NCBI GenBank assembly: GCA_019828565.1
Contig: JAHDYR010000038.1
Span: 682,001 to 746,000 of the forward strand
Reading direction: 5' to 3'
DNA: 64,000 bases
Source: Carpediemonas membranifera
Taxonomy: Eukaryota > Fornicata
The notes beneath the pieces are model-generated. The model saw only the letters and a program-made list of their open reading frames with translations. It was not told the DNA's origin and did no database searches. A program made the position numbers and the translations under genes. Below, one piece after another: positions 18,429 through 27,600 of the stretch. Each line of letters starts with the position of its first letter. The first letter of the stretch is position 1.

Positions 18429-18910
18429 GAACTTTTTGTCTTCGTTCTACTGAGGGCAGTAGCAGATACGGCGACTTCGGGAGATTCAATCAGATCGGTT
18501 GTGGACCCTAATGCGCATCGGGTCGGCTACGGGTCAGGGGAGGCCAGCCGATCGCTCCAGAAGGTGCCCCAGAGGTCTGCTGGTGGCAACCGACCGCTCC
18601 TGTATGTGCCATCGCCATCGGCTGTCACCTCGCGTTGCCGCGACCCGCTTGCCCAGGCATGCCACAGAGCTTACTGACCGGCTCCAACGCCCGGAATGTG
18701 GGGCCACGAGCCCGTCAACGGTAGTCCGGAATGCCGGACGGCGTGGCGATGTCTTGTGGACTGCAGAGATGGGTCGGATCGGGGCAGCCGTCCAACGCGC
18801 TAGAAGGGCCACGATGGGTCGTCTTGCTGTGGTGGCAGCACTGTCACTCTCGGCTCGCGTCGGCGGTCGACGACTCGGCGACTGTGGCCACAAGAGGAGC
18901 GCCAGCTTGG
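18429..18910. other. Spacer between hcp and the RCC1-like gene
   Basis: Holds the divergent upstream regions of both genes. The plus frame is open from ATG 18731, but its first 60 codons look non-coding (Trp/Arg/Ala-rich, with no counterpart in the paralogue). I see nothing else in it. Confidence 0.35.
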
Positions 18911-20464
18911 ATGGGCAAAGCAGTGCCACAACACGATTCCGTGGCATTGGGCGTTGAACAAGCGCTGAAATCCGCGTTCTGCGTTTCGACTGTCGCAACG
19001 TCCTCCATCCCCGGGGACATCCCCTCTCTGCTCCGCCACGCCTACTCCAGGCACTTCAACAAGGTCCTGCCGGTAGAGCTCGATGCAGAGATCACCAATG
19101 CATCAACAAGCAGCGCAGAGCTCGAATCCCTGCAAAATATGCTCTCGAGAAATCTATCTCTGAAACCAACCGCGCAAGTCTTCCTCGACCGCGCCCGCTC
19201 GTTCCTCGCAGACGGCCCCCCGCTCTCCATGAACGTCGAGCTCGCGGAGGGGCAGGAGCTCCCGGTCGCCCTGCACACCCTGCTCCAGGGCACGCTGTGG
19301 GCCGTGATGATGGCGAGTGGAGCCAACCCCGACCTCGAGGACAGGGTGTTGGAGAAGGCCGTTGAAGAATATCCATACGACTGCGACATACACGACAAGA
19401 TTCGCCAGAGACTCACCCCCGAGGCCAAGAGCCTCTGGTTCCTCTGCCGCAAGTTCTTCTTCACGCTGAACGTCGCCGAGAGGAATGGCCTAGACAAGTC
19501 ATATTCACTTGGAAACACAACCCACCGCCATTTACGGTATCAAGGCCGGCTGTTTACTAGCGAAACGTCCAACAGGAAGGGCCGACTTGTGCCTGCCATT
19601 CACGAAGAGCAGTTCGTCTGGATCCGCGTGCCCCCGTGTCTTACAATGCACACAGTGGCCGGTGAGGCCAACATGGCACTCACCCCGCGAGGCATTTATG
19701 TCTGGGGCGACAAGGATTACGCTTGCGTGCTCGGCGTCGGGAACGAAGAAGGCAAGGACGAGGAAGAGCATGAGCATGTGGATTCATACTCATTATCGGA
19801 GCTCTTTGATGAAGGCGAGGGGTGCTCCGACACCGACTCTGACGAGAGTTATGTCTGGGACGCGACAACCACGCTCATCAGCCCGACCCGCCTCACCTTC
19901 CCAGAGTGCCACGATGTCGCCGAGTACGAGGCCAGCCTGCCCCCATGGCACAAGGACAGACTGGCGATCAAGCTGACCATGGGCTTCGCCCGCACGTTCA
20001 TACAAACTCCCCTGGGCCTGCTCATCGCCGGAAGCGACGCTGATAAGTTCAATGGCGGGTTGAGTGGCGCTCAGTTCCGGCACGTTCCCCTGCCAGAGGG
20101 GTTTGTACCTGACCATATTCACGCCTCCTCGCCCCTAGCTCTGCTTACGATGGGCGATCGGCAGCTGATCGGCGGAAGTAATCACTGCGGCCCGCTTGGT
20201 ATCGGGACCACAGAAGATACGGTTAGATTCACTGAGATTCAGTTTAAGGTAGATTCTGTGATTTATAGTTCGCTTCGATTCACTCTGTTCTGGAGTGGAA
20301 ACCGGATCCTGTTCGCTGGAGAGGTGCAGCGTGGGCTTCTGGATTATCTCCCCGGCTTGAATAGCAGCGACCTCTGCACCACGGCGACGCCGCTTAGTGT
20401 AGTCGATGGCACCGAACACCTGATAGCAGCATCGTTTTCCTTCGACGAATACAACAGAGGCTAG
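18911..20464 (+). CDS. RCC1-like repeat protein A with shared helical N-terminal domain
   Basis: Paralogue of 29423-31198. The shared N-terminal about 200 residues (GDIPSLLRHAYSRHF, FLDRARSFLADGPPLSMNVEL, NPDLEDRVLE, LWFLCRKFFF) do not match a family I know. They are followed by RCC1-like blades: RGIYVWGDKDYACVLG, then TMGDRQLIGGSNHCGPLGIG. An acidic insert (EEGKDEEEHEH; DTDSDES) sits between blades. RCC1-type propellers bind proteins or act as GEFs, but no GEF loop is evident. Start chosen at ATG 18911 because paralogue homology begins just after it. It ends at TAG 20462, about 100 residues earlier than the paralogue; the same frame then stays open to TAA 20833. Confidence 0.65.
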   Translation: MGKAVPQHDSVALGVEQALKSAFCVSTVATSSIPGDIPSLLRHAYSRHFNKVLPVELDAEITNASTSSAELESLQNMLSRNLSLKPTAQVFLDRARSFLADGPPLSMNVELAEGQELPVALHTLLQGTLWAVMMASGANPDLEDRVLEKAVEEYPYDCDIHDKIRQRLTPEAKSLWFLCRKFFFTLNVAERNGLDKSYSLGNTTHRHLRYQGRLFTSETSNRKGRLVPAIHEEQFVWIRVPPCLTMHTVAGEANMALTPRGIYVWGDKDYACVLGVGNEEGKDEEEHEHVDSYSLSELFDEGEGCSDTDSDESYVWDATTTLISPTRLTFPECHDVAEYEASLPPWHKDRLAIKLTMGFARTFIQTPLGLLIAGSDADKFNGGLSGAQFRHVPLPEGFVPDHIHASSPLALLTMGDRQLIGGSNHCGPLGIGTTEDTVRFTEIQFKVDSVIYSSLRFTLFWSGNRILFAGEVQRGLLDYLPGLNSSDLCTTATPLSVVDGTEHLIAASFSFDEYNRG

Positions 20465-20833
20465 ACGAGCGCTGCTTCTCAGGGACACCAGTCGACCCGA
20501 TCTCCGGGCCCTGGGCAGGGGGGTCCAAGGTTTTATCCCCGCTATATCCTCGACGTCTGGCGCACCCTGCACTCGCTTGAGGCTGCACGGGGTGACGAGC
20601 GGGAGAGAATCTGTGACGACCAGACCGTGAGGGTCGACAACCTGACCTCACCATACTTAAGCTGCTCGCCAACTCAACAACATCATGTTGGCACATCCCT
20701 TCTCGTGCTGTCGGCTAAACCTTACTCAGAGCCATCGCTATGTAACAAACGGGCGAGCGACGTGATGCGAGACCACAGCCAAATGGACCCCATGGTGGGC
20801 TCGCCTGGACATGCGGCACTGGTAGGACGGTAA
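20465..20833 (+). other. In-frame open extension after the TAG of RCC1-like gene A
   Basis: After TAG 20462-20464 the same frame continues for 122 codons (including YILDVWRTLHSLEAARGD and ICDDQTVRVDNL) to a TAA that lies within GGTAAAT, the gene-end motif used elsewhere here. It could be the original C-terminus cut off by a nonsense mutation, or a second coding exon. It does not clearly match the paralogue's C-terminus. Confidence 0.35.
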
Positions 20834-20910
20834 ATGGTTTGATGGTTTGATGGGCTGCTGGAATGTGGAGTGTCGCCCGCCACTGGGACCAGAGCAACAG
20901 CTGACACTGA

Positions 20911-20917
20911 ATTTACG
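20911..20917 (-). terminator. Candidate polyadenylation signal CGTAAAT
   Basis: Minus-strand CGTAAAT about 18 nt downstream of the MBL gene stop. Confidence 0.35.
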
Positions 20918-20934
20918 TCCAATCGAGCGCCCAG

Positions 20935-21675
20935 CTATTGCTGCTCGGGCCATGCCATACCAGGGAACTTAGCCCTGAGCTTCTTCATGCATATCCCGTT
21001 GCCATGACTCGGGTGCAGGATAGCCGCCCCCTCCTTGGCGAACGTCACCCAGTTCTCCCGCAACACAGCCTCGTCGTCTCCAAACAACGGCTTGAGTGGT
21101 GCGAAGGGCAGGTTAAAGCTGACGTCGCCCGTGATGACGTGGTCCTCAACCATGAGCGACAGCCCTCCGCTCGTGTGGCCCGGCGTGTGCAGGATCTTGA
21201 CGGGATACCCCATCGCCCGCAGCTGGTCAGCATCACCGGACCAGGCCTGGATCTGTGGAATTGGGGGGATGCCCATCATCTTCTTGCCCATCCACGTGTC
21301 CTTCAGCGCGTTGAACATGGCCGCCTGCACTGCAGTGATTGCGGTGAGGCTGCGTGGGAACTCGAGGACGCCGTCGCGGATGAAGGGGACCTCGTCGCTG
21401 TGGGCAATGACGAGGGGTTTCACGCCAGCCTCTTCGAACTTGGCAAGGAGCTTCGCGGTGCCTTGAACATGGTCAGAGTGCCGATGAGTGAGGAAAATAA
21501 CCTCAATCTGGTCGTATGAGACGCCTGAATCCTTCAGGAACTTCAGAACCTTCTTGTGGTCGCTGGCAAGGCCAACGTCGACGAGGATATAGCGAGAACG
21601 CTCCTCATTCGCAACAAGGAACACATTGGTGCCACCAATAGACTTCTTTTCGAAAGGAATTGCAACCTTTGCCAT
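20935..21675 (-). CDS. Metallo-beta-lactamase-fold hydrolase (glyoxalase II-like)
   Basis: A 246-residue alpha-beta-beta-alpha hydrolase with a complete binuclear metal site: H64-x-H66-x-D68-H69 (THRHSDH), H163 and H167 around HTPGHTSGG, D184 (ITGDVSF) and H221/H224 (LHPSHGNG). Such proteins hydrolyse thioesters, lactones or other esters with Zn or Fe; the exact substrate cannot be read from sequence. There is no C-terminal HAGH domain, so true glyoxalase II is less likely than a general MBL-fold hydrolase. No signal peptide, so cytosolic. It resembles prokaryotic stand-alone MBL proteins, so lateral origin is possible. CGTAAAT follows the stop. Confidence 0.85.
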   Translation of the reverse strand: MAKVAIPFEKKSIGGTNVFLVANEERSRYILVDVGLASDHKKVLKFLKDSGVSYDQIEVIFLTHRHSDHVQGTAKLLAKFEEAGVKPLVIAHSDEVPFIRDGVLEFPRSLTAITAVQAAMFNALKDTWMGKKMMGIPPIPQIQAWSGDADQLRAMGYPVKILHTPGHTSGGLSLMVEDHVITGDVSFNLPFAPLKPLFGDDEAVLRENWVTFAKEGAAILHPSHGNGICMKKLRAKFPGMAWPEQQ

Positions 21676-21887
21676 CGAAATGTCAGGATGATTTGTGGAT
21701 CTTCGGATGTCCTGGGATTCGAATTTCGGATCACAGCCCGAATCAAATTCAAGAATGATTCAAGAATGATTCACAGCCAAACTCATGCTGTGACCAAACC
21801 TTTACGGAAGATTTGGCAACCAAGGCTTAGCATGGCTGAAAGGTCCGATGCAAAGCTTCAAAAGCCACGATGAGGCTGAGCTACCCA

Positions 21888-23345
21888 TCAAGCCAGCCTC
21901 TGGTACGGCTCCGCCTCCACAGCCCGCCTCCTGTTCAAATGCCACTCGAGTCCGACCAGGAAAGCACTGGCGGTAGATACGTAAAAGAAGCTGGCGTAGT
22001 TTGCCACGGCGAATGAAGTGATGGTAAAGTCTGCCCGGTCTGCCCCGCTGTACAGTGACTGGGCATACAGCACGCTAGGGACCACTACGGTGATCTGGGC
22101 GATGACGCTGCAGGCCAGGGTAAGGGTGGTATGGCCGGACCCGATGAAGAGCTGGCCCAGGACGTCCGAGGCCACATAGAAGACGTAGGACAGTGCCAAT
22201 CTCTGCCAGTAGACCCAGGCAGTTGAGGCGGCGGGAGAGGAGCCGATGGCGTCGAGAGCTGAGGGGACGAACCATGGAGCGGCCACTTCGATCAGCAGGT
22301 CATAAGTAGCGGTGCAAGACACGGCCACAAGCACGAGAACCACTGCACGACGCTTATAAGAAGTCCAGAAGTGGGAGACCCACACGGATGTCGCAGTGGC
22401 AAACCCGAGCACAGGATCGAGTAGCGCCCAGCGGATCGTGTTGAAGAGGGAGTAGGCCACGGTGGTCACCTTGCCCGCCCCGTTGATGAACCGCATCTGT
22501 GCAAGATACAGTAGATTGCGGAGGGCAGATTCGGCGGCGCTGGGGAGGGACGGGATGAGGAGGAGGTAGAGCGAGCGGAGGGTCGTGCGCCAGTCAGTGA
22601 CTAGGCTGATTGGATCTGAAAGAGATCGTGAGATCATCAAAGATATGAGAACGGCGCAGCAGACCAGGAGGTCTGAGACCGCGCTGATTGCTCCAAAGGA
22701 GAGGACTATGGCGCTGTGGGACTTGACAATGCCCCAAGGTGAGATGAGCGTGACATCCAGTATGATCTGGCACACCTTGACCGCCGTTGCAATGGCCAAG
22801 ACGACGTGGGAGCGGTCCAGAGCTTTCAACACAGTCGCCCCGGCCTGGGCGACTGTTCTGATCGGCAGGCTGAGTGCGATGATTCTTATAAATGCCGCTG
22901 TGACTGTCCTAGTCGACCCGTCCGTCCCCATTGTGTCGGAGAACCACAGAGGGACTGCGAGGAGGGCGAGAAAGAGAGGTAGCACGAGAATGAACTGGGC
23001 GACGAGGAGCAGGGTCACTGTGCGTGGTATGAGCGGGTGTGACTCCTCTCTGGGCAGGACTTTGGCCTTTCCGAGAACGGAGATGGCGCCAACAGGGAGG
23101 AATGCGTTGAAGACTTCGACCACGATCATGAGGTATCTATAGGCCTCCCCAGTCTGTACACCATGCGCGTTTGTAAGGAATAGCTTAGTAAGTATGTCAT
23201 ATGCTGATGGAATAGCTTGTACACCGGTCAGCGAGAAGCCGCTGACGAGATACTGAAAGATAGAGGACTTATAGACAGTTTTGAGAGTGGGAATGACGCC
23301 TTTCCGCCTTAAAACTTCAACCGATTCATCGAAATCGTCATTCAT
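21888..23345 (-). CDS. MATE-like (MOP superfamily) multidrug/organic cation exporter
   Basis: A 485-residue polytopic membrane protein with about 12 hydrophobic helices and short loops, the size and shape of MATE transporters. The first helices (SSIFQYLVSGFSLTGVQAI) and the two pseudo-symmetric six-helix halves (second half from about residue 270, LYLLLIPSLPSAAESALRNL) fit the MATE fold. Single motifs are weak, so another MOP member is possible. MATE proteins export cationic compounds using Na+ or H+ gradients. ATG 23345 is the first Met. Weakly spaced end signal CGTAAAG about 80 nt downstream. Confidence 0.55.
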   Translation of the reverse strand: MNDDFDESVEVLRRKGVIPTLKTVYKSSIFQYLVSGFSLTGVQAIPSAYDILTKLFLTNAHGVQTGEAYRYLMIVVEVFNAFLPVGAISVLGKAKVLPREESHPLIPRTVTLLLVAQFILVLPLFLALLAVPLWFSDTMGTDGSTRTVTAAFIRIIALSLPIRTVAQAGATVLKALDRSHVVLAIATAVKVCQIILDVTLISPWGIVKSHSAIVLSFGAISAVSDLLVCCAVLISLMISRSLSDPISLVTDWRTTLRSLYLLLIPSLPSAAESALRNLLYLAQMRFINGAGKVTTVAYSLFNTIRWALLDPVLGFATATSVWVSHFWTSYKRRAVVLVLVAVSCTATYDLLIEVAAPWFVPSALDAIGSSPAASTAWVYWQRLALSYVFYVASDVLGQLFIGSGHTTLTLACSVIAQITVVVPSVLYAQSLYSGADRADFTITSFAVANYASFFYVSTASAFLVGLEWHLNRRRAVEAEPYQRLA

Positions 23346-23462
23346 TGCACAAGCAGTACAACTTGTTCACAAATCTACACGACGGAACTAAAAGTGCACC
23401 ATCATCACTTTACCATCACTTGCCGTATGCCGTATCCCTTGTCCTCTAGACCCTGCTAGACA

Positions 23463-24230
23463 TCACACATGTCCCAACCAGTCGCCGTCGTCCGGCTCCA
23501 ACAGCCACCGGGCCAGACCGACAACGACCCACACGAGCAGCTTCAGCAGCTTCACATCCCACCGCCAGGCCGGTGTCCTGCGGGGTCGGGTCGAACCGGT
23601 CTGCCCGCCGCCTCTGTCCTCAGCGACAGCAGTACCCCTGTCCCGCGGTGGTGAGTCCTCAACACGCTCGAAAGTCACCTCAAGAGACACATCATTTGAT
23701 GAGTATGACTCGATTGACTCGAAGGTGATCTCGTTTGAATCATCAGGAGAGTCCTCGTCGAACGAAAAGGCCCCGACTGGGACAAGGAACAGTGTGTCCT
23801 CCCTGCTCCCCTCCTCCCCCGCCCCACTGCGCGGAGAACACACAACCGAGGACTCACGGGAAGGCGTGACCGACGAGAGGTCGACGTCGAACTCCATGGA
23901 ATGGGCTCGAGTCACGTCATACTTGAACGAGGAGATCTTGACCCCATAGCCATTCATGAAGCTTCCGACGGAGTCAACGTCTGTGGCACTGGCCGATGCG
24001 ACGGAATTACGCGCTTGGCTTGAGACGAGTGCGGCATCTTGTAGCCGAGCGAGAAGATCGCCGCCGGCGGCTGTGTCTTGGGCAAGTAAGAGAAGGAATT
24101 TCACTTCGCGTTTCTTCAGTTGCAGTATTCCGGCAATGTCACTAACATCATGGCCTTTCCTGAAGAGCATCAGCACGATTTCGGTTCTTCCGACATTTTG
24201 GAGGTATTTCTCGATCTTCTTCCATCGCAT
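23463..24230 (-). CDS. Unknown helix-turn-helix-like protein with C-terminal membrane tail (family copy B)
   Basis: The 255-residue sister of 8278-8976. The N terminus aligns over about 60 residues (KGHDVSDIAGILQLKKREVKF against RGHDMSDIAGILRMKVSSVRF). A Ser/Asp/Glu-rich middle holds the shared motif VTFERVEDSPP. The C-terminus has a strong hydrophobic segment (LLKLLVWVVVGLARWLL) followed by a short acidic end, as in a tail-anchored protein. Function is unknown; the helix-turn-helix could bind DNA or another protein. The two genes are 15 kb apart in the same orientation. Confidence 0.55.
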   Translation of the reverse strand: MRWKKIEKYLQNVGRTEIVLMLFRKGHDVSDIAGILQLKKREVKFLLLLAQDTAAGGDLLARLQDAALVSSQARNSVASASATDVDSVGSFMNGYGVKISSFKYDVTRAHSMEFDVDLSSVTPSRESSVVCSPRSGAGEEGSREDTLFLVPVGAFSFDEDSPDDSNEITFESIESYSSNDVSLEVTFERVEDSPPRDRGTAVAEDRGGGQTGSTRPRRTPAWRWDVKLLKLLVWVVVGLARWLLEPDDGDWLGHV

Positions 24231-24658
24231 TCGGGCTTTTATGTCTCTGCCGTTCTCTGATTTCTTCTACACCTTTCGCGGCATGTCAAGACATCCTCGG
24301 AAATTGGTGAAATTGGTGTAACAAGCGTGTCAGCAAAACATCAACAACGGTCAAACAATCCACTCACTCGAGCATCAGGTGCTGATGTGTTCTTATGGTA
24401 CGTGGCGTGTTTGCCTGGCTTGTCGCTCGGCAGCTCGAGTACTGGGCGAATTGACAAACACCAGGCCATGCAAAGGAGTTGGCTTGTGTTAATTTCTCAA
24501 CAAAATGGGCTGATGTGACTCTGCGATGTTGAAGAGGGCAACCAAAAGGGCGATTCAATCCATAATAAAACGAGATCTGGCGAGATTCAATTTTTTTAAA
24601 TTCGTGGTCCTCTGCGTGGCACGACTGAAGCTTGATATCCCAGGAATTGGACAAGGAT
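24231..24658. other. Divergent promoter spacer
   Basis: 428 nt between the minus-strand helix-turn-helix gene and the plus-strand adhesin gene. It is AT-richer than the neighbouring coding DNA (TTTTTTTAAATTC near 24590). No gene seen. Confidence 0.4.
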
Positions 24659-27600
24659 ATGCAGCTTCCTTTCCTTTTCGTCCTTCTGCTTCTCTTTTCC
24701 GCTCGAGTTCACTCTCTTTCACCGCAGCGTTCATCCGAACTCGACGCTTCTCACTCTGGCGCACACTTCGGCAGCGCTATAGCATATTCAAACGACTTAG
24801 CAGCAATTGGTTCTCCGAATTACACTGATTCTGAGAGCAACAGTGGTCTAGTAACCATCCTCGTCCCCTCGGGCCCGGATTGGACTGAGACGACGGCATT
24901 GGCCCCTTCCCCACCCACGGCGGAGGAGTACTTCGGCCACGAGGTGGCAATGATCGACTCGGACCTCATCGTGGGTGCACCTGGTTACTCGTCGTCTGCA
25001 GGCGCGGCATACCTGTACTCTATCACCATGGGTGCATTCACCCTGTCCAACGTCCTCGCAGACGGAACTGCAGGCGACAGATGCGGATCATCGGTCGCCT
25101 TAGACGGCACACGCGTGGTAGTCGGGTGCCCTGGCGCTTCCTCTGACACGGGCGCGGTCCTGCTCTACAGGGAGTCCAACGGCGGCTTCCAGTCGGTCAT
25201 CCCCTCCCCCACCGCCACTGCGGGCGATCTATTCGGCTCCTCTCTCGCCATATGCACAACGCTCCTCTTTGTAGGCGCTCCTGGCGCCAACGCTGGCGAG
25301 GGATCCGTGGTCTCATTCTCCAGGACTGGGTGGGCATTCACTGTCAGTCAGACCGTCCAGGACCTCGCAGGAGAGTTCGGGTCTGCTGTCACGTGCACCG
25401 AAGACTGGATGGCCGCTGGGGCGCCCATGCATGCCTCGGGCGTTGGTGGGATGGCGGTTTACTCCATTGTCACAACACCGTCGTCGGCACTCACCCTCGA
25501 CTCCATGAAGACCCCGGCCCAGCTCACGCCCGGCGCCATGTTTGGCAGTGCCCTCTCAATCATCGACACCTATCTCGTCGCCGGCGCCCCCGGCAATGCC
25601 TCTGGTGTTGGTGGGGCCGTTTGGTTTGAATTCGACTCAGGGTGGGTCGAACAAGACGTGCTGCCCGCTAATACTTCTGACACCACAGCTGCCGCGGGCA
25701 CAGCGGTCGGCGTGGCTCCATATTCCATTATTATGGGTGCACCCGGCGTCGACACCGTCCTCGCAGTCACGGCAGAGTGCAGCCCAGACACATTTGCATC
25801 CTCCTTGGATGTAGCCGACTGTGCGTCATGCAGCCCTACCACGCCCTACTCTACTACATACGCCATGACGTGCACGGATCAGGTCGTATGTGACCCTGGT
25901 TGGTTCACGACTGATGGGCTAACCTGCGAAGAGGCTGAGGCCGGGTACTACGTCGACCCAGACGACCAAACTCAGCAGCTGGCGTGCGATGACGGCTCGT
26001 ACCAGCCGGAGACAGGCCACAGTTCCTGTGCCAGGTGCGAGGCCGGGTACTTTGTGGAAGCTGATGGCCAGCCCCACGTCGATCAAGAGAGTTGCCCGGC
26101 CGGGACGTACCAGGAGGATGAGGGCCAGGCAGCCTGCATTGACGCGGGTATCGGCTACTACGTCGCCACGGTCGGGGTGACTGCCCAGGTCGAGTGCGAG
26201 TCGGGCAAGTTCCAGAACGAGACTGGCCAGACCAGCTGCTACATCGCTGAGGCCGGCTACTACGTGGCTGACTCCGACCACAGTGAACAGAAGCCATGCG
26301 ACGGCGGTAGCTACCAACCGGCGACCGGCCAGAGCACTTGCGAGACGACAGAGGCCGGCAACTACACGCCAGCCGATAGCCAGCCGCACGCCGCCCAGCT
26401 CGTGTGCGACAGCGGTAAGTTCCAGGCCAGCGAGGGACAGGCCGCCTGCGACACCGCGGACGCCGGCTACCACGTCCCGGCCGACGGCGACGCGCACACT
26501 GTCCAGGTCGTCTGCGACAACGGCCACTACCAGCCCGCCCAGGGACAGGCGTCCTGCGTCGAGTCTGACGTCGGCTACTTCGTGCCAGACGACGGCCAGC
26601 CGCACACAGCGCAGACCGCCTGTGACTCTGGCAAGTTCGCCGTCGCCGGGTCCAGCAGCTGCGCGGCATCCCAGAAGGGCTTCCGCACCTCGCCTGACGG
26701 GTCGACCCAGATCCCCTGCAACGACGGCAAGTACCAGCCCGAGGCCGGCCAGGACGTGTGCCTCGTTGCAGAGGCCGGCTTCTTCGTCCCAGCCGACGGA
26801 TTGCCCCACGAGACGCAGACGGCATGCAGTGCGGGCTATTTCTCCTCAGCGGGCTCAGAAACATGCTCTGAGGCCAACCCCGGCTACTACATCAAGCCGA
26901 TCGACCAGACCCAGGAGTTCCCGTGTCACAATGGGCAGTACCAGCCCAACCCCGGCCAGGCCAGCTGCCTCGCCGCAGACCCAGATTACTACGTCCCCAA
27001 CGACGGTACGGGTCATATCGCCCAGACGCCGTGCCCTGTAGGGACCCACAGTCCGAGCAAGGCGGCCCAGTGCATCGTGATGAACTGTGCCCAGGGCCAG
27101 GAGCTCATACTGGGCGTGTGCACCGACTGCGGGTCGGGTGAGTGGGCTCCGTTCGCCGGGTCGTGCAGGGAGGCGAGCGAGGGGTACTACGTGGACGACG
27201 GCGACCACAGTCAGCAGCTGCCGTGCAACGGCGGGGAGTACAGCGATGACACTGGCCTGAGCCAGTGCAAGTTAGCCCCGCCAGGGTTCTACACGCCACC
27301 CACTGGCGCCATCACGGAGCCCATCAGGTGCCCCACCGGGTCGTACGCCGCCTCTGGTCAGTCTGCCTGCACTGTCTCGGGGGCCGGGTACTACGTCAAC
27401 AACGGCGACAGGACCCATCAAATCCCGTGTAACAGCGGCAAGTACCAGCCCGATGAGGGCGAGACTCACTGCATCGGCACCCCGCCCGGCACGTTCACCG
27501 GCCCGACCGGGCCCCACGCTGCTCCCATCGACTGTGGGGCGGGCGAGTGGGCGGGGGAGGGCCAGGACCACTGCAGCACAGCAGACCCCGGCTACTACGT

